The position numbers and the translations under genes are program-made. 64,000 nt of DNA from NCBI GenBank assembly GCA_002429385.1, contig DIZL01000058.1, forward strand, positions 83,081 through 147,080, written 5' to 3'. Shown here one piece after another: positions 54,494 to 63,140 of this stretch (position 1 is the first letter of the stretch; the number at the start of each line of letters is the position of its first letter). The notes under the pieces are model-generated. The model was not told the origin of the DNA. It ran no database searches and was given only the letters and a program-made list of their open reading frames with translations. The DNA comes from Prolixibacteraceae bacterium UBA6029 (GTDB lineage: Bacteria; Bacteroidota; Bacteroidia; Bacteroidales; Prolixibacteraceae).

Positions 54494-55837
54494 ATGTCAG
54501 TAGGATTTTACATCGATAGAGATTCAGTCTATGCAATTTATCGGATTCAAAAAAATGGAAAAAGAATTAATCTCACCTATTATCCTGGAATCACAATTGA
54601 AAATACGAATGATTGGCGTAAGGACAAGCAACGAACCAAAGATGAAAAGAAAAATAATGAATTAGTGAAAATTGAGAATGCCATTATTGACATTATGAAA
54701 GAAGTGGATCCATTTCAATTAACCAATGAAACTTTTGTGCAGTGCATCAATCAAAAATTATACGGCAAGCCTGCCACCCATACATCATTTTTTGATTATT
54801 CGGAAGAGTTTGTGAATCAGGCAAAGGCGAGCAAGGGTCATGAATTTGCCAATTCCTTCCGGACAGTATTAAATAAGCTGCGTGAATTTGATCCTACTTT
54901 GACTTTTGAGAGGATAGACAAGAAGTTTTACCGTGAGTTTGTAAATTGGTTACAGGCGAAAGGTTTTTCCGCAAACTATACAGGTTCAATGATCCGGGAT
55001 CTGAAACGAATACTCAATAAAGCATCAGAAGATGAAATAAACACTTTAAATACCTTTGAATCATTCAAGGTAATGGCTGAAGATGTTTTTAATATTTACC
55101 TAACTGAAGAGGAAATTCAACGGATTTATGATGCCAAGATTACAGAAGAAATTATCATCGAAATCCAAAAAGAGAACAAACGGAAACAGCTTCAAAAGGG
55201 GAACAAAACTATAGATTCCAATAAGGATCATCAAGCCATGATTACCAAAGCAAATATTCATCGCCAGATTGATGCATTAAACAGGGCCAGAAAACTTTTT
55301 GTTGTTGGTTGTTGGACCGGACTTCGGGTTGAAAACTATCTGTCAATAGATCCGGAATTACAATTTGATCTTGAAAAGGGGTTCATCCATGCCATTGCCA
55401 ATAAAAATGGGCCAAAGCTCAAAATTCCGATGCATAAACTTGTCCGGCAAATTGTGGAACGTGATGGATTTCCACAAACCATCAGTCAACAAAAATTCAA
55501 TAAACAGATAAAAATTATCGGCATGATTGCCAAGATAAATGAGAACGTAATTTATTCAAGAACCGAAGGGGGTAGGAGGGTAGAGTATTCCCAACCCAAA
55601 TACGAGCTCATTACAACCCACACTGCCAGACGCTCCTTTGCAAGTAACCTTTTAGGTCGTGGTATTCCCAAGCAATTCATTATGGCCGTTACCGGCCATA
55701 CGACTGAAAAATCATTTAATAAATATACCCAGGCTATCCAAAAAGATTTGATGACTGAGAAATTAGCTGATTACGACATCTGGCTGGGAGAAAGCAAGGA
55801 TGAACAGAAGAAAAAGAAAGCAAAGGAGCCTAAATAG
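54494..55837 (+). CDS. Tyrosine recombinase (prophage integrase)
   Basis: 447 residues from the ATG at 54494; upstream in-frame GTG/ATG codons (54437, 54446) precede a stretch without homology. The order is an N-terminal Arm-type domain (VGFYIDRDSVYAIYRI), a SAM-like core-binding domain (about 105-215) and the catalytic domain. Catalytic residues: Arg in WTGLRVENYLS, HTARRSFASNL (His and second Arg), TGHTTEKSF (second His) and the Tyr nucleophile in NKYTQ. It integrates and, with a helper, excises the element. Its gene end overlaps the convergent repressor gene by 8 bases. Confidence 0.92.
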   Translation: MSVGFYIDRDSVYAIYRIQKNGKRINLTYYPGITIENTNDWRKDKQRTKDEKKNNELVKIENAIIDIMKEVDPFQLTNETFVQCINQKLYGKPATHTSFFDYSEEFVNQAKASKGHEFANSFRTVLNKLREFDPTLTFERIDKKFYREFVNWLQAKGFSANYTGSMIRDLKRILNKASEDEINTLNTFESFKVMAEDVFNIYLTEEEIQRIYDAKITEEIIIEIQKENKRKQLQKGNKTIDSNKDHQAMITKANIHRQIDALNRARKLFVVGCWTGLRVENYLSIDPELQFDLEKGFIHAIANKNGPKLKIPMHKLVRQIVERDGFPQTISQQKFNKQIKIIGMIAKINENVIYSRTEGGRRVEYSQPKYELITTHTARRSFASNLLGRGIPKQFIMAVTGHTTEKSFNKYTQAIQKDLMTEKLADYDIWLGESKDEQKKKKAKEPK

Positions 55838-56465
55838 AGCTCCTTTCAATACTTCCTTTTACGATATAGAGTTTCAATATCTCATCCCTGCGGATTTCAA
55901 AAGGTGGGTATAACGTGTTTTCACTTTCACAGGTAATTGTTTCTTCCGAACTTCCCGCCATTATATACTTGATCATCCGATGATTTTCACTGGTAATGAT
56001 CAGATAAATATGTCTGTATTCAATAAAGCTTTGCTTCCACTCTTTGCAAATAGCGATTGCCCCATTATGAAGGCTTGGAAACATACTATCCCCCCAGACA
56101 TTTAAAGCAAAATCACAATCACCAAAGCCAGGCACACTAATTTCTTTGCATTCAGATTGCATCCATGTTTCAAACATGGATGTATTGCCTGCCGATGCAT
56201 CAATGTCATAATAAATCATCGTTTTTATCCGGGTAGAATCGTTGCTGTTAATATGATTTGTAGGATACCCGGAATTACCCACAATTTCATCAATTGATGC
56301 GCCTAATAATTTTGATAAGTGAACAAGTTTTTCGATGTTCGGTTGCGAATTATTGACTTCATAGCTGCTAATTGTAGCCACAGCAAGACCCATTTTCTCC
56401 GCCAAATCCTTTTGAGACATCCTTTTTTCTATCCTTAAGTCTCTGATCTTCTCTCCTATATTCAT
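55830..56465 (-). CDS. Phage repressor: XRE helix-turn-helix plus S24 peptidase-like domain
   Basis: 211 residues. Residues 1-65 are a CI/XRE helix-turn-helix (IRDLRIEKRMSQKDLAEKMG). The C-terminal half is a LexA/CI-type S24 domain with the catalytic Ser in VWGDSMFPSLHNG and a Lys in HRMIKYIM. An Ala-Gly pair (DASAGN, about residue 92) could be the self-cleavage site. Such repressors keep the prophage silent and are inactivated during DNA damage. It is divergent from the early genes across 124 bases. Confidence 0.9.
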   Translation of the reverse strand: MNIGEKIRDLRIEKRMSQKDLAEKMGLAVATISSYEVNNSQPNIEKLVHLSKLLGASIDEIVGNSGYPTNHINSNDSTRIKTMIYYDIDASAGNTSMFETWMQSECKEISVPGFGDCDFALNVWGDSMFPSLHNGAIAICKEWKQSFIEYRHIYLIITSENHRMIKYIMAGSSEETITCESENTLYPPFEIRRDEILKLYIVKGSIERSSI

Positions 56466-56589
56466 GTTAATTACTTTTTTTGAATATTTCTTTATTAATT
56501 GTTTTTTTATTCAATGATACTAATACTTTTATCCAAGAACCATTAAGACAAAACTAACATTAATATTCGATAAATAAATAAATAAAGGT
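56466..56589. promoter_or_regulatory. Immunity region between repressor and early genes
   Basis: This AT-rich divergent spacer holds three related words: TTGAATA (56480-56486), its complement TATTCAA (56508-56514) and TATTCGA (56564-56570). They are candidate half sites for the repressor. Promoters for both directions must lie here. Confidence 0.45.
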
Positions 56590-56805
56590 ATGATGAACGA
56601 AAAAAAAGACAAAAAACCAGCTAAAAAAGCACCGATTGCCCCAGTTTTAAAGAGTATTGAACTATTCAAAACAGTCAGCTTCCCGATTGCCAGATTGTCC
56701 TCGGTCCGAACTACTGCACAGATCATCCAAAATGAACATGGGATGCGATTCGTTACCCGTAAAAACAAAGAAACAAAAGTGATCGAAATAACCCGGATAA
56801 AATAG
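56590..56805 (+). CDS. Small basic phage protein
   Basis: 71 residues (start ATG at 56590 or 56593). Lys-rich N-terminus (NEKKDKKPAKKAPIAP), then a small beta-rich part (RLSSVRTTAQIIQNEHGMRFVTR). First gene of the early operon, opposite the repressor. A Cro-like role would fit the position, but no helix-turn-helix is evident. Unrecognised. Confidence 0.6.
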   Translation: MMNEKKDKKPAKKAPIAPVLKSIELFKTVSFPIARLSSVRTTAQIIQNEHGMRFVTRKNKETKVIEITRIK

Positions 56806-56809
56806 TTAT

Positions 56810-57139
56810 ATGGATAGAAAGATCATTCTTGAAGGGCTATCGCTGGAGGATTTTCGGAGTATGTTGCGCGAATCAATCCGGGAGGAAATAACTGCAAACG
56901 ATTCAAAAAAAGTTGCCCCAATGTCAAAAACAGAAGCATGCCGACAATTGGGAATCACGAATAAGACTCTGAGCAAAATATTAAAGGAAATGAATTTAAC
57001 TGATGTTTTTCCATCGGATATCAATCGAATTCTGTTCAAATATCCGAAGTATATCAGAAAGGCAATCACAGCGAATCAACCATGGGCAAACATTGAAGAA
57101 ATAAAGTCACAGACATTCATTTCAGAGACGGTTCAATAA
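56810..57139 (+). CDS. Small helix-turn-helix protein of the prophage
   Basis: 109 residues. KTEACRQLGITNKTLSKILKE (about 45-65; motif core ACRQLGITNKTLSKIL) has the spacing of a MerR/excisionase-type helix-turn-helix, followed by VFPSDINRILFKYPKYI. The N-terminal part is amphipathic helix. Four bases separate it from the previous gene. It may be an excisionase or Cro-like regulator; not certain. Confidence 0.6.
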   Translation: MDRKIILEGLSLEDFRSMLRESIREEITANDSKKVAPMSKTEACRQLGITNKTLSKILKEMNLTDVFPSDINRILFKYPKYIRKAITANQPWANIEEIKSQTFISETVQ

Positions 57140-57156
57140 TTAAAAATCAAAGATTT

Positions 57157-57513
57157 ATGAATGAAAAAGTTAGAAAATTTTTAGAGTTCAATGGCAAGTC
57201 GATTCATTTCCTTGCCTCAGACGGTCAGTTTTGGATTGCTATAAAACCAATATGCGAAGTACTAGAAGTTGATTATTCCAATGAGATTGCGAAGATTGAA
57301 AAAAGTGATTTTCTATCCGAACACGCATCCGAACACACCATAGTTTCAATCGATGGGGAACTTCAAAAAATGGTTTGTCTGCCAGAATGGATTTTTTACG
57401 GATGGTTATTTAAGATTGAATCCGATGCACCTGGATTGCTGGATTTCAAAATGGAATGTTTTGCCATTTTAAACAACAATCCAATGAATCAAAGTATTGC
57501 TTCAAAAATCTAA
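57157..57513 (+). CDS. P22-type antirepressor N-terminal domain protein, copy 1
   Basis: 118 residues. The sequence WIAIKPICEVLEVDYSNEI, then VCLPEWIFYGWLFKI, matches the P22 antirepressor N-terminal domain (P22_AR_N), which in larger proteins binds DNA or the repressor. Here it stands alone without the usual C-terminal part. It may interfere with the S24 repressor. A similar protein follows at 57576. Confidence 0.7.
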   Translation: MNEKVRKFLEFNGKSIHFLASDGQFWIAIKPICEVLEVDYSNEIAKIEKSDFLSEHASEHTIVSIDGELQKMVCLPEWIFYGWLFKIESDAPGLLDFKMECFAILNNNPMNQSIASKI

Positions 57514-57575
57514 TGGGCCAGTGAAACGATTCAACCAACTTAAAAATTATCAACATTAAAAATCATTAAAATCAA

Positions 57576-58079
57576 ATGGAAAAAACAGCATTACAAATGT
57601 TCACTTCCACAGTGAAGGATGATAATGAACATATTTTTATCAAACCCTTGTGTGATTTCTTCAAAATTGACACAGAAAAGCAGGTGGTAAAAATTAAAAA
57701 TGACCAGATTTTGGCAAATTGTTACGCAAAAAAGAGTAACAAAATGCTGTTTGGAGACAATTACCTTCACTTTTGCCTGGATAAAAAAGGTTTTATTCGA
57801 TGGATTCAGCTATTGAACCCGAATATTATTGACAAGAATCTTCGTCCATCACTTTTGATATACCAGGAATTGATCTTCGAATTTTTATATGGTGCCGCCG
57901 AGGAACAGAAAATGATCGGGTCACTCAATGCAAAACTTCAAAGTCTAAAGATGGATTACAGTTCAATCGGTCATGAAATTAGAATTACCCAACAGCAATT
58001 ATTTATGGCTTTAAATAATCGCTATCAATATAGTCTTCCTTTTGCACATCAGAAAAAGACAATTGAATTTTCCGAGTAG
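57576..58079 (+). CDS. P22-type antirepressor-like protein, copy 2
   Basis: 167 residues. IFIKPLCDFFKIDTEKQVVKI aligns in pattern with WIAIKPICEVLEVDYSNEIAKI of the preceding gene, and YLHFCLDKKGFIRWIQLL with its VCLPEWIFYGWLFKI. It has an added C-terminal helix (about 115-165). Probably a diverged paralogue. It is followed by a long non-coding block of hairpins. Confidence 0.6.
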   Translation: MEKTALQMFTSTVKDDNEHIFIKPLCDFFKIDTEKQVVKIKNDQILANCYAKKSNKMLFGDNYLHFCLDKKGFIRWIQLLNPNIIDKNLRPSLLIYQELIFEFLYGAAEEQKMIGSLNAKLQSLKMDYSSIGHEIRITQQQLFMALNNRYQYSLPFAHQKKTIEFSE

Positions 58080-58418
58080 ATCTCCAAAAGGATCTGACTT
58101 TGCCAAAATCTTCGGTAAAAAAGCCGATTAAAACAGGGTTTGGATACAAGTACCCGGATTAAAAGCATCAGATTTTAACATAACTGTACGGAAAAAACCA
58201 TACAGTTTGCGCCAAAAATGACAAACTGGTAGGGTTTTTCCCACCAGTTTTAACGAAAAAGGTAATCCTCAGGTGAAAAAACACCAGAGGATTGAATAAA
58301 CAATTAATTATTTTATCCGGACAGATATGGGGGTAGATTCCTGATCGGTGCCCCCATTCTTTCTATTCATTGCAATTCTAAATAAACAGAACCATACAAA
58401 AATTAAAAAAAAAGAAAA
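58080..58418. other. Non-coding block with four stem-loops
   Basis: No ORF of note on either strand. Four hairpins stand in a row at 58182-58357 (listed). Bases 58380-58418 are the A-rich leader of the next gene. Confidence 0.65.
58182..58357 (+). ncRNA. Candidate structured RNA: row of four hairpins
   Basis: Hairpin 1, 58182-58207: AACTGTA, mismatch, GG, A6 loop, CC, TACAGTT. Hairpin 2, 58223-58250: AAACTGGT, one bulge, GGG, T-rich loop, CCC, ACCAGTTT. Hairpin 3, 58264-58293: AATCCTC, A-A mismatch, GGTG, A6 loop, CACC, GAGGATT. Hairpin 4, 58327-58357: ATGGGGG with CCCCCAT. The first three share one plan (a 7-8 bp outer stem, a mismatch or bulge, a 2-4 bp GC-rich inner stem, a homopolymer loop). 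Strand is assumed from the flanking genes. Confidence 0.5.
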
Positions 58419-58634
58419 ATGCCAACACTTTCAATTATTAAATCCGGGAATAAATGCGCCGTTACCTATATGGGCAATGAAACTGAAATAACCCGAATGC
58501 TTACCCAGTGTGCACTTCGGGATGAACTCCTGGCAGAATCCATCCTGCAGTCGGCTCTTCATATTAACCGGGAACGAATAGATACTACCAATCAGCAAAG
58601 TTTAAGTCTTCAACCTGAAATCTCTGAACCATGA
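58419..58634 (+). CDS. Small prophage protein of unknown function
   Basis: 71 residues: a short beta hairpin (LSIIKSGNKCAVTYMGNETE) and a helix (MLTQCALRDELLAESILQSA). Its end overlaps the next start codon by four bases (ATGA), so translation is coupled to the HD hydrolase. Unrecognised. Confidence 0.6.
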   Translation: MPTLSIIKSGNKCAVTYMGNETEITRMLTQCALRDELLAESILQSALHINRERIDTTNQQSLSLQPEISEP

Positions 58635-59155
58635 ATATTCTTGACCTTTCCATAGAAACCGGAATCATACAGACCCTTACAGGAAAACAGTTTAGCCTGT
58701 TTGAACCAACACCTGAAATGATCGACATACGCGATATGGCCACCGGATTATCAAACAAAGGTCATTTCTCCGGACTGACACCTTCCTATTTCTCCATTGC
58801 CCAGCATTGTGTAATGGTTTGCGATGAATTTGCATTCTGGGATTTCTTCATTGATCCTAAACTGAAACTACTGGCTCTTCTGCACGATGCTGCTGAAGCA
58901 TACATCGGGGATATGATAAAACCGCTGAAAGTTCGCATTCCTCAGTTTGCCGAAGTGGAAGAAAACATCATGAAAGCGATCTGTGCAAAATACGAAATGG
59001 ACTATTCCAGCCTGCACCTGATTAAAGCTACCGATCTGTTTATTCAGGAAGTGGAATACAACGCTTTTTATAAAGAAGGACGAATTACCTATATGAATCC
59101 GGAAAAAGCAAAACTTGAATTTCTCGACCGCTTTAAGATTTATTGCAATTCTTAA
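58631..59155 (+). CDS. HD-domain nucleotide phosphohydrolase (YfbR-like)
   Basis: 174 residues. SIAQHCVMV (His), LLALLHDAAEAYIGD (HD pair with downstream Glu and Asp) and KATDLFIQEVE (last Asp) form the HD metal site. Phage and host relatives hydrolyse nucleoside 5'-monophosphates, especially dNMPs. In a phage it may tune nucleotide pools or form part of a modified-base pathway. It is coupled to the preceding gene. Confidence 0.82.
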   Translation: MNILDLSIETGIIQTLTGKQFSLFEPTPEMIDIRDMATGLSNKGHFSGLTPSYFSIAQHCVMVCDEFAFWDFFIDPKLKLLALLHDAAEAYIGDMIKPLKVRIPQFAEVEENIMKAICAKYEMDYSSLHLIKATDLFIQEVEYNAFYKEGRITYMNPEKAKLEFLDRFKIYCNS

Positions 59156-59168
59156 ATCCAATCATCCA

Positions 59169-59546
59169 ATGACAACAGAAGAAAAACAAAGGAAGCAGTT
59201 TCAAATAGTCAAGTATTGGGCCGGAGAACAATTGAGTATGCGAAAAGCCTTTGTGAGTGATGATCAATTTCGCCGCTTACTTGATGAGTTGAAAGATCAG
59301 GAATTATCAGATGCAAGGTGTTTGTTCCGAATGATCGTCAAGGAAGTTGATCAGCACAATGCCAAAATAGCTACGAAAATTACACTGCTCCGGAATCTCA
59401 GATTTGCACGAAATTGGAGCTCAAGTAAAGTTTTTGCCGGTATGAGTATTCCCAATCGGGCTATTGACAACCTGATTGAAAAATATCCGGATAAAGACGA
59501 TTACCAGATATTTCGGGCATTAATGGGATGGGTAATCGATCTATAA
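59169..59546 (+). CDS. Hypothetical helical prophage protein
   Basis: 125 residues from the ATG at 59169 (an upstream frame to 59115 overlaps the HD gene and has no support). Helical: FRRLLDELKDQELSDARCLF, ITLLRNLRFARNW. No domain recognised. It sits among replication-type genes, so it may belong to the early replication module. Confidence 0.6.
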   Translation: MTTEEKQRKQFQIVKYWAGEQLSMRKAFVSDDQFRRLLDELKDQELSDARCLFRMIVKEVDQHNAKIATKITLLRNLRFARNWSSSKVFAGMSIPNRAIDNLIEKYPDKDDYQIFRALMGWVIDL

Positions 59547-59596
59547 AAGCGATCAATACAGTACTAAAACATTGAGTATAAATTACAAACCAAACT

Positions 59597-60064
59597 ATGA
59601 TCCCACAATACGTTAAAGCCGTTGGCCAACTTCAGGAATTGTTTCAGGAACTGGCCGAAGAAGGAAAAATTACAGGAGGTCAGGCAGGACGCTATGATCA
59701 ATCACAAAAGATTCTTGTCAGTTTTCACAGCTGGATACGCAATCAGCTTGATGGAAACATCAAGGTAGAACTTCCCTGGGAAGATGATCGGTTTGTTGAA
59801 GCCTGGAAACTGTGGACCAACTTCAAAAAAGAACAGTTTCAGTTTGCCTACAAACAAATCAGTGAACAGGGAGCGCTGAAAGATCTGGTAGATCTTTCAG
59901 GTGGAGATATGGAAAAAGCCATTGAGATCATCCATCAATCAATCAAAAAAGGCTGGAAAGGGTTCTTTGATCTTAAAGATCAAAAAGCTATAACTAAAAA
60001 ATTAGTTGATCAGCGGCAAACCGACTACAAACAGCAATTAATGAACCGTTTAGGAGCTGAATAG
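59597..60064 (+). CDS. Putative phage replication organiser-like protein
   Basis: 155 residues. The C-terminal half (FVEAWKLWTNFKKEQFQF, then GDMEKAIEIIHQSIKKGWKGFFDL) has the pattern seen at the ends of many phage replication initiators or helicase-loading proteins (alternating Ala/Ile helix, then S...GW.G). The N-terminal DNA-binding part of such proteins is missing or unrecognised. Three bases separate it from the next gene. Confidence 0.5.
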   Translation: MIPQYVKAVGQLQELFQELAEEGKITGGQAGRYDQSQKILVSFHSWIRNQLDGNIKVELPWEDDRFVEAWKLWTNFKKEQFQFAYKQISEQGALKDLVDLSGGDMEKAIEIIHQSIKKGWKGFFDLKDQKAITKKLVDQRQTDYKQQLMNRLGAE

Positions 60065-60066
60065 TT

Positions 60067-60645
60067 ATGAATGAAATTGTAAAATACCAATCAAAATCAA
60101 ATCTTCCGGCGACAAAACAAAGCTTTTTGGCTGAATACGCTCCGTCCAAATGCCTTCGGGTGTTTGCGAGGGAGAATACAGCGGCCTTAGCTATCAATAG
60201 TTCTGCACCTTCTCTTGCCAGTATCAGACGGGAATATTCAGAAGATTTCCAGATTGCCTATGTTTCTGTCTGGATCGTCAATCTAAACGATTTTGTGAAT
60301 GCACTGAGAAAAATGTCGCCTGAACAGATTGAAGAAACTGCTACCATCATTGTCCAGGAATACTCTTACCTCAATCTTGCCGATATTAACCTGGTATTCC
60401 GAAAGATTAAAAAAGGGGAATTCGGTCAGCTCTTTGCCGAAATCGATGGGATGAAAGTTCTCTCCTGGTTCGAACAATACGTCCAGGAGCGAATGCGCAC
60501 GGCAGCCGATATCTCCATGAGCCAGGCAGATCATTTCAAACAAGACCTGCCTCGTGTGAGCGATATGGTAGCAATCAACAAAATAAAGAACAGGCAGGCC
60601 ATTGGTCTGCATATTCTGGAACAAGCAAAACAAGCCCAACAATAA
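60067..60645 (+). CDS. Conserved prophage protein, unknown function
   Basis: 192 residues. The central part (VWIVNLNDFVNALRKMSPEQ, then YSYLNLADINLVFRKIKKGE and EIDGMKVLSWFEQYVQER) resembles an uncharacterised family frequent in Bacteroidota mobile elements, possibly DUF6633. Its position between the organiser-like gene and the helicase suggests a replication accessory role. This is inferred. Confidence 0.6.
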   Translation: MNEIVKYQSKSNLPATKQSFLAEYAPSKCLRVFARENTAALAINSSAPSLASIRREYSEDFQIAYVSVWIVNLNDFVNALRKMSPEQIEETATIIVQEYSYLNLADINLVFRKIKKGEFGQLFAEIDGMKVLSWFEQYVQERMRTAADISMSQADHFKQDLPRVSDMVAINKIKNRQAIGLHILEQAKQAQQ

Positions 60646-60664
60646 AATCAACTCAAATAATAGA

Positions 60665-62707
60665 ATGAACACAGATAATTCAAAAGGGATAATAGGCTTT
60701 TCACCCCTTTTATCCTACAAACCGCTCATGCTGAATATTCAGCAGGCATTCGAGAAACCAGTTTATCTCCCGGTTGCAATAAGCGATCAAAAAACGATTG
60801 CTTCCCTTTTTGTTACCGATCTGCCATTCACAGCCGATTCTGCTCTAAAATCAGGTATTCCAATTGTTGGTTACAAAGGAATCTCCAACCAGTATAGCGA
60901 AAACCTTCAGGTGCTGCACCCCGATTTTACCCAACTGTTGCAAGAAAAAAAAGTAAATACTGTTGTGTTGGTGTATAACTCCGATGTGCTCGATCCCGGA
61001 TTTTCCCACGGTAGCGATAAAGACCTGTCCTGGCCACTGTTCAGCGTATTTTTCGCAGTCAAAAAGTTCAAGGACCTGCTCAATTCCTTCGATAGGGATA
61101 TCACCCTGATCTGGACCAACATCAAACACCAGTTTCAGTTTGAACAGGTAATCACCCTTGATGATCTGGAGAAGAAACATCCCGACCGCACATTTATCCA
61201 TCTTCAGAATTTCAAATCACAGGAGAATTCGTTTTTCGATTGCATCAACCTGACAGAGAATAGTCTGAACAGACTGCTTTCCCATCTACGTTTGAATGAT
61301 GCCTTTACCTTTTACAGTTACCATGCCGACCTATTGAAACAACATGAGTTTGTTTTCAAATCGGTCTGCTATTGCCACGATGGGGATAAGCTGGAAAAGA
61401 TCAAATACACTGACACTAGACTCTTTCTGCGCGTTGGCCCATATTATTACAAGCGCATCATGATCAATAATGCACACGACCAGTTTGAGGAAGTGCTAAA
61501 ACCCTGGTCTGTTGGCGAAATCGGCAGGGATTACGGCAAGGATTTTATCAATCAGGTACCGCACTACGATTCATTTGTAAACAAACCCAATAACTCTGCT
61601 GAATACCAGCGTGTTGTTACCACCAATCACAAAGGCATTGTAAGTAGCTTGTTCAATATCTATCACCCGGTTGATTGGGATCCGGTGGCCGGTGAGTGGC
61701 CAACCATTGAAAAATTTTTGAAACATATCTTCTCAGCCTGCAATGTTGATGGAGAAGTTCTTTACCAGTTTGGTCTGGACTATATTCAACTGTCATACCT
61801 GAATCCGCGACAGCGGCTTCCGATCCTGGCATTGGTTAGCGGTGAAAGGAATACTGGTAAAAGCACCTTTCTGGATTTTCTAAAACTGATTTATGGGGCA
61901 AACATGGCTATTCTGGACAATCAGCGTTTCAACCCCAAGTTTACCAGCCACTTTGCCGGAAAGCTATTTGTAGCCATTGATGAAGGTCATATCCCCTTGC
62001 ACGATAAAACCACCAAGGAAATGATTAAGAACATGGCAACAGGCAAGATGATGTGGCTGGAAGGCAAAGGTTCAAATGCTGAAGTAATAGAGAACTTTAC
62101 GCATCTGATTTTTTGTTCGAATGATGAGCGCAACTTTATGCAGATCGACTCCGGTGAAAACCGCTTTGCCGTGCTCAAGGTACCCTCTTTCAGGGCAAAA
62201 GGCATGAAAGACGATCCCGATATGCTGGATAAGATGGGAAAAGAAGTTCCGGCATTTTTGAACTTTCTGCAAAACCGACGTTTGCATTACCCTGTAAAAA
62301 CTACCCGGTTCTGGTTCCCTGATGACGTTTACATTACCGAGGCCTTGCAAATGGTGATGGATAATACGAAATCAATCCTGGAAAAGGAACTGGAAGAATG
62401 GCTGAATGACAATTTTTTAACCTTTGGGGAAATTGAACTCAACTACACTTTAACCGACATCATGCAGGAACTCAACAAATATTCTGAATGTAAATTTTCA
62501 AAATCTAAGATCAAGGAAATGTTGGCGGCAATTTATAATATCAATCCCGGCAAACTAACCCGGTATGCTTTTTTTAACAACAAAGCTGATGGAGAAACAG
62601 AAGAATTAAAGCGGGTTGGACGATGCTGTACCTTTTACGCGAAAGACTGGATGACCGAAGAAGAGTACAAAGGATTGTTCCCACTGTTGAACAAAAAAAG
62701 ATACTAA
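60665..62707 (+). CDS. Phage primase-helicase, SF3 type
   Basis: 680 residues from the ATG at 60665. The helicase core (about 350-530) has GERNTGKSTFLDFL (Walker A), LFVAIDEGHI (Walker B) and HLIFCSNDERN (SF3 motif C). The N-terminal third, with LFVTDLPFTADSAL, GIPIVGYKG and VVLVYNSD, could be a degraded TOPRIM-like domain, as in primase-helicase fusions; this part is uncertain. A winged-helix-like C-terminus follows. It would open the phage origin. The iteron-like region at 62747-62969 lies directly downstream. Confidence 0.85.
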   Translation: MNTDNSKGIIGFSPLLSYKPLMLNIQQAFEKPVYLPVAISDQKTIASLFVTDLPFTADSALKSGIPIVGYKGISNQYSENLQVLHPDFTQLLQEKKVNTVVLVYNSDVLDPGFSHGSDKDLSWPLFSVFFAVKKFKDLLNSFDRDITLIWTNIKHQFQFEQVITLDDLEKKHPDRTFIHLQNFKSQENSFFDCINLTENSLNRLLSHLRLNDAFTFYSYHADLLKQHEFVFKSVCYCHDGDKLEKIKYTDTRLFLRVGPYYYKRIMINNAHDQFEEVLKPWSVGEIGRDYGKDFINQVPHYDSFVNKPNNSAEYQRVVTTNHKGIVSSLFNIYHPVDWDPVAGEWPTIEKFLKHIFSACNVDGEVLYQFGLDYIQLSYLNPRQRLPILALVSGERNTGKSTFLDFLKLIYGANMAILDNQRFNPKFTSHFAGKLFVAIDEGHIPLHDKTTKEMIKNMATGKMMWLEGKGSNAEVIENFTHLIFCSNDERNFMQIDSGENRFAVLKVPSFRAKGMKDDPDMLDKMGKEVPAFLNFLQNRRLHYPVKTTRFWFPDDVYITEALQMVMDNTKSILEKELEEWLNDNFLTFGEIELNYTLTDIMQELNKYSECKFSKSKIKEMLAAIYNINPGKLTRYAFFNNKADGETEELKRVGRCCTFYAKDWMTEEEYKGLFPLLNKKRY

Positions 62708-63140
62708 GATCCCAAAAAGACAAATTTCTGAAATATGTGTTACTTCTGTTACAATTGTTATAAATCAATCAAAAAGATTAAAATACAATAAGTTAGAGTG
62801 TAACATTTATTTTTTTAAAAGAAGAGGTATTGTTACAATTGTTTTTAAAAGAGAAGATATGTAACAATTTGTACAAAATGAAACAAATAAAAAAACACAA
62901 TGTTACAGGTTTATCTGTCAGTAATACAGATTGTTATAGAGCTTTTAAGCAAGATGTACAATTGTAACATTTTTTTTGCATACCTCGGCAGAAAGCATTC
63001 CACTAACATGGAAAATCAGATCAAAAAAAAACAGTTTTCCCGGAATAACATGGTCCTAAATGAAATGTCAGCAATTAAAATTGATTATCTTCGTATCATC
63101 TGTCCGGGGAAATGTTTCAAACCATTTTACCCGATTTTTT
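62708..63140. other. Non-coding region after the helicase
   Basis: 433 bases. The first 270 hold the TGTTACA words listed separately. TATCTTCG at 63086-63093 resembles a -7 box for the gene at 63141. An 82-codon frame (62900-63148) reads through the repeats and is not supported. Confidence 0.55.
62747..62969. repeat. Six TGTTACA/TGTAACA words, iteron-like
   Basis: TGTTACA at 62747, 62831 and 62901; its complement TGTAACA at 62799, 62860 and 62963; a near copy TGTTATA at 62932. Several are followed by ATTGT, giving TTACAATTGT cores. The surrounding DNA is extremely AT-rich. Position after the SF3 helicase suggests a replication origin or an operator set. Confidence 0.65.
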
